In this document: positions 48,765 through 64,000 of the stretch, piece by piece
Layout: every line of letters starts with the position of its first letter
How positions within the stretch are numbered: position 1 is the first letter of the stretch
NCBI GenBank assembly: GCA_964036275.1
Contig: OZ038433.1
Coordinates: forward strand, 48,533,616 to 48,597,615
Reading direction: 5' to 3'
Length of the DNA: 64,000 bases
From: Litoditis marina
Taxonomy: Eukaryota > Nematoda > Chromadorea > Rhabditida > Rhabditidae
Notes under the pieces: generated by a model
Seen by the model: only the letters and a program-made list of their open reading frames with translations
Database searches by the model: none
What the model was told of the DNA's origin: nothing
Position numbers and translations under genes: made by a program

Positions 48765-48927
48765 CGGACAACTAGATTTCATAAGAATTAATTATATAAA
48801 ATTACATGTATGTAAACAGAAACTAACCGATATCCGTCATCTCTGCGGTACAGATGATAGACGCGACCTGGCTGCTTCTGCATGTTGCAGGCCACGCTAT
48901 GAAGGTCCTCGTCACGAGCCGCGTCTT
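48758..48927. repeat. Tandem triplication, unit 2 (internally deleted)
   Basis: First about 47 bp match the left edge of the unit (47,209-47,255); the next about 118 bp match its right edge (48,639-48,756). The roughly 1.4 kb between is missing. It includes a further truncated copy of exon 4 (48,828-48,927). Confidence 0.9.
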
Positions 48928-50486
48928 ACAAAACTCGGACAACTAGATTTCATAAGAATTAATTATATAAAATTACGAGGCGAAGGTTTAATCTAAACTG
49001 TTTTGTCTGCACCGTTTTTCGATAAAACAACCGACCCTAGCGTGTACCACAGTCATATGTTTCAATTCCATACCTCGCACTAACATCGTTTGTTGATCCT
49101 ATCTTGATGGAATAGCCACCATTGTCCATTACAACCGTATTCTGCCATGACTGCACCATCACTGAAATTCACAAACACAAATTAGAATTATCAAATAAAA
49201 CATACATAGACTGAGGGAAAACTAGATAAATTGGAAAAATATGCACAACAGTAGGTAACTGCTGAGAACGTTGCAACAAAAAACAAGTAATATAACTACA
49301 TTTTATATATACGTATATCACAGACAAAAAGTACCAACTACTAACCCTACCACCAATAACAGGCCAAACGAAGCACCCAAAATAATTACACAAATCAAAC
49401 ACGTCTAATTAATGAAAACAACCCTACGGATGATCTAGACTATCTTGTATCTTGTGAGCAAATTAGTACCGGCATTTTACTGAGGCCGCAACATAACAGG
49501 GTTTACTCACAATCAAAGCGACCTCTATACACCTTTTGAATCTACTGAATTGAAACCCCGTGACAAGAATAACTGCAAAACAACTCTCAAAAAGAGACTG
49601 GAATGTTATGAAGAATCATTTAACAATCGGTTTACAAAAGGAGCAAACTAGAAACTGTGGCACAATATATAACAAAAAATGTTCTATTGTGCCATTTTCT
49701 TAGGGTCTCTCTATACTTTTTTGTCAGCGGCAGATAATACTAGAGCAAAGTATAATCATTGATGATGTGCTATACATTGAGTACACACGATCGATCGATA
49801 ACTATACTTTGCTCGATGTATCGGTCGCTGCCAAAAGAAGTATGAAGAGGGCCTTACTATCACCCTACTTATCACTGAGGTGGTGCTCCACCCCACGTCA
49901 GCATGGCCGGTCCGTTTCGCACCATATTCTCGAAGCGCGAATAGCGCGCGTCTCTCTCCTGCGCATCTTCCATGGACGTCCAACTGCGATCGTATTCCAA
50001 TCGATACGAAGCGACAAACTCGCTCTCCTTAGCCTCGTTATTCCATTCGTGAGGGGCTAGCAGGGAGAAATACCTGAAACCCTCGACCAATAAGCGAACG
50101 ATGCGTACAAACAACCACAGCCAAAGTCATACGCCAGAGTGAAGCGTGTTACACGAAAGATCACTTCTCAATCATAACCATACGAAGGAAATCTCGCTTA
50201 GGCGGCCATATGGAAGTTGAAAACGCTTATCACGTCCAATAGAATGAAAATGGGTTCTGAGTTAGGTCAACGTAACGGTGAAGTTCAAATACATGCGTAT
50301 CTTCACGATAAACTCAACTTCTATTCCCAAAACCCACAAATAAGAGGTACCACAAACGGTATGTAAACAGAAACTAACCGATATCCGTCATCTCTGCGGT
50401 ACAGATGATAGACGCGACCTGGCTGCTTCTGCATGTTGCAGGCCACGCTATGAAGGTCCTCGTCACGAGCCGCGTCTTCCAAAACT
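48926..50486. repeat. Tandem triplication, unit 3
   Basis: Contains the functional end of the C1orf50 homologue (its last exon and most of exon 4), a family E MITE (49,707-49,850) and the stranded copy of Arp6 exon 1. Confidence 0.95.
49074..49159 (-). pseudogene. Extra, identical copy of Arp6 exon 1
   Basis: Carries the acceptor, the ATG and the donor (AG|GTATGG) unchanged. Joined directly to exon 2 it would give the same protein; joined to the unit 1 exon 1 it would shift the frame. It may act as an alternative first exon. Confidence 0.85.
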
Positions 50487-51837
50487 TTTTTGGCCGCCTG
50501 AGAAACACAATTACACATCTGTTCGAGAAGAGCAATTGACAAACCTCAACTGTAGTTGACAAGAATATTTTACTGGCACCCATACTGCAGTTGTCCCCGA
50601 ATGACCATTGAAAAATACTCGAAAAATACTACTATTCTTCAACAAGAGATATGGTCAGTTGTTATACCAACTTCTGAGACTAAAAAAGAAAGACAAAGAA
50701 AAGTGGTATGTTTCATCTCTACCCCAATCCCCAATGTCTACTTTTGACACAAAACGGGATCTCTTTTTGTACCATAGTCACATATTACTGGTAGGTGCTG
50801 ACACTTTCACAATCAGGTATTCCAAGACACTCACCAGAATAATACAACAGCTAGCTGGAACTATTGTAAAAGCAATTGCATCCGCAGCGTAAGTGTACCG
50901 GTTTTGAACAGGGTATACAATTGACAACACAACTCAATGTAATCTTCCTTGAGAAAATACGCATGAGAACCAACCATGTGTAGCTGCTCCATCTGTTGAG
51001 CGATAAAGCTCAGGCGGTCACATGCGCGTCCCTTTACCAACTGCCTATAAATTGAGTTGTGACAACTAAATCAAGGAAAGATATCTTCCTAACGAACATA
51101 ACCCTGTTTACGTTTGAATTATTATACCACGTAAGTGACTGTAGCGTACTTTTAAAACCTATATCTAGCTAACCAAATAACGTGATTTTCGATCTCAGAA
51201 TGGGTCTGCACTCTGCATTCCGAATTTCATTGTTTCGAGGTCGAACGGTTTTATAGGTGCATTAAATGTGACGATCGATACACTTACAAGAATGTCACAC
51301 TGTAGAAACGTTTTCCAAAATATTTTTGTGACAAGTTTACAATTACCTTGCAGACGAAATTTGAGTGGCCAGAGCAAGAAGATCGTCAGCTCGAGCACGA
51401 TCAGTTTGTCTAGCGTTCACAATCGTTCGATCATTGTTATCTCGCGGCTGCACAAGTGTAACGTTTACTGCAAAGCAAGAATATCAACATGCTGCGGTGC
51501 AAGTATTTGTTCGTAGTTGAATGATACAAAAGTTCAATACTTAGCAGCGTATTACACCAAGCAAGTCAAGCTAATGACCAGGAAGAACCTCCGAACTTAC
51601 GACAAACACTATACGACGAGAAGCTATCAATCAACCGCCCAAACACAAATAATCAAAAAACCCGTACATATGGCAAAAATGTCGTAATGGTAATAGGAAA
51701 GACTCCATGATAAGATTCTCCAACTTTCCAGACTTCAGCAACAAAGTAACCAGCGAAGACTAGAAACACCAACCACGCTCAACGCTATCTTGGAGAGGAA
51801 CCAAAGTTGTAGAACTATCCCCACAATCCATTTCCAT
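49872..51837 (-). CDS. C1orf50 homologue (DUF2452 family)
   Basis: Small conserved protein of unknown molecular function. Exons: 51837-51774, 51467-51347, 51044-50975, 50497-50379, 50073-49872; 576 nt, 191 aa (human C1orf50 is 199 aa), all in phase. Family signature is clear: [73 protein letters not shown]. The N-terminal exon is the least certain. It was chosen because MEMDCGDSSTTLVPLQDSV keeps phase into exon 2 and its ATG sits 3 nt behind TTCTTACAG. It starts only 163 bp downstream of the tubulin stop codon on the same strand. Its last exon and most of exon 4 lie inside unit 3 of the triplication. Confidence 0.88.
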
Positions 51838-51960
51838 TATCTGTAAGAATTCCAGAATAAGTACCACTAATACTGATTGATGGCGTGTGACGCCGAAGTA
51901 CTCGAGGAACTAAACCAAAGCGAGAAACGAGGAAATAAAGTAACATGATCAATGATAAGG

Positions 51961-51966
51961 TTTATT
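51961..51966 (-). promoter_or_regulatory. Probable polyadenylation signal of alpha-tubulin
   Basis: AATAAA on the - strand, 35 nt after the tubulin TAA. The next gene's acceptor and ATG lie about 120 bp further on. Confidence 0.65.
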
Positions 51967-52000
51967 TAACACCGAAACAATATACAACGTCGGGAATAAA

Positions 52001-58999
<6,999 letters not shown>

Positions 59000-59454
59000 T
59001 GTTCTACAATGACACAATTATATCAACAAATATAGGTTTTCGAATGACACAAAGAGATGGTCCACATGAGCCGAAAAAGCACAGGGATGAGCCCAAGAAG
59101 ACCACAACAGGAAAATAAACAAATTGTTGACACGGACTATGCTAGGTAAACAAGATTGGAAGCTCCAAGTGTGCGAAAACGCATAATAAGGCATATAATA
59201 GACTTTAAACTTGAAATGTTGGTCATTTTAGAATGAAAAGAACCTTGAAAATAGAAAGTTGAGCAATTTCATCAAATGCAGATTGATTTTTTGAACAGAA
59301 TCGACGGAATTCATAGTTTTCTCAGACGTGTTGTTGTCATTCTTATGAGTATTAATACTACGAGTTAGCATATATACTACAATCTACGAGGTAGTATTAG
59401 TCACTATCCTATAGTTGTGAAAGTAGAAGAGGATGATGAAACCTCATCGACCGG

Positions 59455-59585
59455 ACGCGGCCATACAGCGGGCGCCAGCTAAGCCCGCTCAAAAACCGCC
59501 CCGCCCCAAAATGCGAGGCAGCCCCGTTTACCATTGCGACGCGTGCTGAGGCGGGCTGCCGAGCAGTCTATTTTTTTGCCGCGCA
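59455..59585 (-). promoter_or_regulatory. GC-rich block upstream of alpha-tubulin (possible promoter)
   Basis: A sharp GC island 460-580 bp upstream of the start codon, with CCGCCCCGCCCC (GC boxes) near 59,496-59,507 and several GGGC/GCCC palindromes. It is the only such block in the flanking 2.9 kb. It may hold the promoter and a non-coding first exon. Confidence 0.35.
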
Positions 59586-61937
59586 AAGAGGTTTCGAATT
59601 AGAATGAAGGTCGGTCAGCGAGCGGGGGAGGGAGAGAAAGCGCGGTACATTTCAAACAAAGTGGACATGACACCCGTGGCAGGGACCTCAGTCGTAATGT
59701 TGATTCAAAATAAGTGAAATTGCAGGAATACAAGATGATAATGCAAGCATGTGAATCGCTATCATTCGGGATAATCTTGAACTCAATGGCATATGTTTAG
59801 TTTTATTTAATATATGACAGAAGTAAGAGAAATTCGAAAACAACTTGCTAATTTCAACCAGCAAATTGTCAACTCTAGCGCTTTAGCAAATTGTAAACTT
59901 TAATGATTTCAATAAAACTCGCGAATAATACTCATGCGTTTATCCTGAAAATGGTTCAAAACAGGCTATCGAATGGCCAACTTAGCGGAGAGTTTCGGAC
60001 AAATGTCGCTTGTGTAACAAAAGGTTTCTGAGTCGTAAGCGAGCGGAACAACACCAATTCAGACGTTCGTGATATAAATGCTGCAGGTGAAACATCGAAA
60101 CGCGCGTTGAAACAGCAACACTGCTAATTGAGTCGCGATTGAATTTTTAAATACATTTTCAACGATGTATCAATCGTTAGTTAATACCATTAAAATATAG
60201 CGTAGTTCTTTTTAATTCTATATAATTCTTTTTTATATTGAAGACGGTGGTTTCTAATGAATATCCGGGCGCTAGTGACATGAGTGATGTATATTGCGCC
60301 AGGGTATAATTAGCAATCATCGTACCCCCCAATTCCTCCCAATTATACATCTTAGCACCATTGGTATCGATATTGTCTAAGCAATGGGTCTTTTTCAAAT
60401 GATAGCACATACCCGTTTACCTATTGGCGTTCTGAGAATGGCGTATTCGCCCAGCAGAGAATGAATAATCAGAAACGAGAAAAAAATGAAATTAGGCCAT
60501 ATCTGTTCTTTTCATTGGTCCATTAGAGCATACAGAATGTTCAGGTTCAAAATTCGGTCGTTTTCCCGAGATAGATACGGTTTTCGATGGGGTTTCACGA
60601 TGTTGATCGAATTTCGACTTGAAAGAGGAGAGCAAACTACAAATTCAGCTGAATGGCAAAATATGTATCGCACATCCCATAGAAATGCGAATTCAAAAAT
60701 TGTTACCCAAGTTGCACGCACCCAAGTCATGATGTTTTGTGCTATGTTTAATCTGTATTTTGATATATTCCATGCGAGTACTAGTTTTGCACAAACGTTG
60801 AAACTATAAACTAAGAACATCTGTGCACATTCGTCGGGACAAAACATTGCTCGCCGATTGTTTTCGAACAAGAACAATGGAAATTTTCATCGGTTGTTCT
60901 ATATAATATTGTTGAACATTGAACAAAATAAAATAAAAATACCCGCTATCCCGAGGGTCATGGCAAATTATCTCTGTCCGTATTAAAAAAGGCTACGAAA
61001 TAGAAGACACCAGAGTAAATCACAGAATAAAAAGGTAAAGTAAAGAACAATCAGGGATCACTATTTCCAGCAACAATTCGGAAAAGAGCTAGTATTATCG
61101 TAAAAGAGAAAAGAGTTGCCAACAAATAAAGTTGGGGCTTCAACAATTTGAAGAGATTCAAATTTACCGCTAGAAGTTGACTGGATATTCACGTAATACG
61201 TGATGATACATCGGTAATTGTGTTTTTTCATTGAACTTCGATCGCTTATGTGTACCACACGTTTTACATGACTATATAGGAGTAGTGCCCCTGAGGCCGT
61301 AATCAAGAACACCCCGGCCTCTTTATCGCAACCTGCGTCTCCTCCAAACAGATGCTATTTCTGTTCTCTGACATCCCGTTAGGATGAACTCTCGCGAAAT
61401 AGTGTGCAGAGCGAGAGACGCAGGATGGTATGAGGATTTCGGGATGTTTCAGCATACGTTCGCTGTGGTGTGCCTGGTGAAACACTACGGATAGAGTATA
61501 CAGATAACAACTGAACAAACACGACTGCGCTTTGATACATATACAATGGCAAGCATCTAGAACTGACATTTTTCACGATCGACAACTTCGAAAATATTCT
61601 CAGGATGTATGAAACATTTCGTGTGTAAATATAACTTGTCACATCATGAACCACTGAAAGTTTGTGAAACACAGAGGTACATCATTCAGATTCAGTACAC
61701 TCGTATCCGATTGGAGCATTTGAAACAAACAAAAAGAACGTGAAACAATGAGGTACGCAGTTAATTTGACGTTTCACACTGTACAGAGTTTGAAAAACTT
61801 GCAAAACCCACCATCATTCGTCAATATTCATACGAAATTGGTGGTTTTTCGTTACGTTCAAACCGGATTCCTAGATAGACTACTGTATCCGTATTCACAA
61901 AACGTGTTTAGCCTCTTGGGAGGGAAAAATGGTGTTT
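59586..61937. other. Intergenic stretch, tubulin to transporter
   Basis: No supported gene. Contains the family C MITE at 61,312. Short open frames near 60,180-60,880 are not supported by splice signals or recognisable protein similarity. Confidence 0.45.
61312..61456. repeat. MITE family C, full copy
   Basis: Blocks AACCTGCGTCTCC, ATGCTATTTCTG, CATCCCG, GCGAAATAGTG, GCGAGAGACGCAGG and a final CGGGATGTTTC, palindromic as at 21,168. Confidence 0.8.
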
Positions 61938-63802
61938 TCAGGCTGAAGTATTTTCATTCTTGGTTTCCTTTTCCTCTGGCTTCTCTTCTGTCTCGACATG
62001 ACCGTAAATCTCTTTCTCCACAAGATGATCTGCTTCTTTAGCCGGTTCTGCGGCACACGGCTGTTGTCGTGTTTTCATCATAATCGCATCCTAAATATTG
62101 TTTTTTTTTCATTTTCCAACAAGAACAGCAAACGAACGAATCGATTGAGCAACGTTGAACGAGCGATTGATTACTTGCCAGCAGATTAGAGTGAGCAGAT
62201 CATGTTCGCGTAAAGGAAAAAAAAGCCCACAATCGAACGTACGCTGTTGACAAGGGTAGGATAAAGTCTATAGCTAGCTTTCAAACAGTTAGCTCATGCT
62301 TGGAACACCATTTCGATGTGAAACATTGGCGCGATGTAACGATGCGCGAGATGCGACATGCAAGAAATACATCGGTCAGGCGCTTCAATAACGCGTTATG
62401 CTGAACCTAGTGTTGAATGAACCGAGATCAAACTACATATACGTCGCACTAGAAGCACACCCTCAGTTTTCGCTCGAGGATTCCAGAGCTGGCACTACAT
62501 GATCACCAAAATGATGGCGTCTGGTAAGGGCAAGACGCAGAACCACCGTTTTTGCTGCGAAATGAACCGAGATCAAACTATAAACACGTCGAAGTGATTA
62601 ATCTGCATGTGGTTTTTGCGCTCCCCATATACTCACCCAAATGGTGTCTGGTAGGGGCAAGTCCTGTGTTTCCGGGAGAAAAATGACCAGCACACCGGCA
62701 CATAGTGAGAATATGGCAAAAATCAACATGGGTACTGTAGCCAGCGTAACGTCACTCAAAATGGCAATGTATCCGGAGGCGCCAGCTCCCATTCGAGCCA
62801 TCTGAACAATTAGTTTAAAGTTTAAATTGGGCTACGGAGAGAATCACGTGACACGTAGAGTCACGTGACACGTGAAGAACTCTGTCATGTTTAGCTTCCC
62901 TCAACTAGTATCATTCGCAAATAGTTATTAATAGGTTTGTGTCCTGTAAGATCGACTTTTTTGTTTTAACAATTTGGAAGATGATTGTCCAATCTGATTT
63001 TTCATTCAATGTATCTGGCGCGCCTTTGAGAAGTACTAGCGAGATGAGATTGCTATAGCTTGTGCAACTGTTTCACACATCCTTTATATAAGGTGGAAAC
63101 CTGGAATCGACAGTTCCCATCGAACCGAACATACCATAGAAGATATTCCGACTGCTCTGTTGCGTACTATTGTTGGACTGAGTTCAGAGGTGAAAATGTA
63201 GAGAATATTGAATGATCCCTGGATACAGGCCTTTCCCAATAGCATGAACACTAGAGCCAGCTGAAAAAGTTATTATAATCAATATCGGTGAAAAGGCGGA
63301 GAATCCGTGTACCCAACATGATCTCTAGGTTTCACGACCCGCTTACATAACAATAACATACTTCCATTGTCGTTTGATAACACACAAATACTCCTGTGGA
63401 TATACACACGGTTTTTCTTCATTGGCAATATGCCTAGTCTGTAGAGAAAGCACTTTTCCAAGTTTAAAAAAAGTTTTCATCAATGCACAATCCTTGGTTC
63501 GGGGTTAACTAAAAAATACGGCTTCAATCTTTCACCGAAATACAGCATTTTTCGACAAGAATCAAGCATAAAACTATGGTGAACAGTGTTTCAGTCAATA
63601 TTTTTTTATCACGTTAAAACCTATACTAAGATAAAAACTGTGAACAAACAAGTATAAACCTTGCTTCTATTACTCGTTCACTTAAAGTACAATAATAAGA
63701 AACAATACTGATCATGTACATACCGTAGTCCTCTGATAACTGGTCGCGCACATTGCTATGAGAATGAGGATTCCGGCCCCGATCAGAGTGATCATCTGAG
63801 AT
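61938..63802 (-). CDS. Organic-cation-transporter-like MFS protein (SLC22 type), 5'-partial
   Basis: Plasma-membrane solute carrier; only the last four exons are in the window: 63802-63724, 63260-63135, 62801-62637, 62090-61938 (stop 61938-61940). Phases agree. Visible family features are [26 protein letters not shown] (the GK..-.FNI.Y.YTSELYPT.VRN motif of SLC22), then ARMGAG, two TM helices ([20 protein letters not shown]), and [14 protein letters not shown], the classic LPET-x-LP-T end of the MFS core. The cytoplasmic tail of about 40 residues is charged (Glu/Lys rich) and ends ENTSA. The substrate cannot be inferred. The rest lies beyond 64,000. Confidence 0.9.
62417..62600 (-). pseudogene. 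Degenerate duplicate of a transporter exon end
   Basis: In the last intron, about 62,505-62,535 resembles the end of exon 62801-62637 (CTTGCCCTTACCAGACGCC against CTTGCCCCTACCAGACACC). A flanking segment, GAACCGAGATCAAACTA, occurs at both 62,420 and 62,564. It looks like an old local tandem duplication that is no longer coding. Confidence 0.5.
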
Positions 63803-64000
63803 CTGCGAAAATATGAAGTCTATATTGTATATTCCTATTAAAGTTTCATTTTCGGTTCATAGTGTTACATATGTTGCTATCACACTTTCTATTCCCCCGT
63901 AGCAAAGTCATACACATGTTTTACTCGAGATAGTTCAGCTCAAAGGAGTTAAAGGTGACCTCTACATGTGACCTTGATACCTTGTTTTTTTTATTTGGTC

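Noticed and set aside
60177..60877. Two open frames (77 and 121 aa) between tubulin and the transporter
   Set aside because: No recognisable family, biased composition, and no plausible splice partners. Nothing supports translation.

Overview
This is animal genomic DNA with short GT-AG introns. At least seven protein-coding genes can be rebuilt exon by exon with every junction in phase, except one junction noted below. The gene content points to an invertebrate: a NRF-6-type acyltransferase plus ordinary eukaryotic housekeeping genes. Four of the five start codons that can be seen lie 2-4 nt behind a perfect splice acceptor. That is the layout expected if mRNAs receive a spliced leader, or of very short 5' UTR introns. 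Heavy use of GGA for glycine, the NRF family and a CR1/jockey-like retrotransposon fit a nematode best, but this is an inference and other spliced-leader invertebrates are not excluded.

Layout. 217-8274 (+): the C-terminal 844 residues of vigilin, with ten KH domains in 19 exons. 8.7-22.2 kb: gene-poor DNA with fold-back elements, a broken non-LTR retrotransposon (about 11.8-13.3 kb), a satellite rich in TGACGTCA sites (16.4-17.3 kb) and a cluster of GGCGCC sites (18.7-19.1 kb). 22,176-35,302 (-): a 21-exon NRF-6-like membrane acyltransferase whose introns are full of small MITEs. 36.7-40 kb: two hAT-like elements with an internal minisatellite, each flanked by a perfect 8-bp target duplication. 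38,833-42,850 (-): splicing factor SF3B4. 44,040-47,437 (-): actin-related protein 6. 47,204-50,486: a near-perfect tandem triplication whose middle copy is internally deleted; it duplicates exon 1 of the Arp6 gene and the end of its neighbour. 49,872-51,837 (-): a C1orf50/DUF2452 homologue. 52,001-58,999 (-): alpha-tubulin, whose eighth intron was expanded to 3.9 kb by two head-to-tail minisatellite elements ending in GC-rich hairpins. 61,938-63,802 (-): the C-terminal part of an organic-cation-transporter-like MFS protein that continues past the window end.

The genes are mostly housekeeping (translation/RNA binding, splicing, chromatin remodelling, cytoskeleton) and show no shared pathway. 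The five complete genes from 22 to 59 kb lie on one strand, and tubulin and the C1orf50 homologue are only about 160 bp apart, so polycistronic transcription deserves a test. The most unusual material is the mobile and repeat DNA: the hairpin-capped minisatellite elements, the hAT-like elements with a matching empty site nearby, and the triplication between Arp6 and C1orf50. No restored transposon protein is given.
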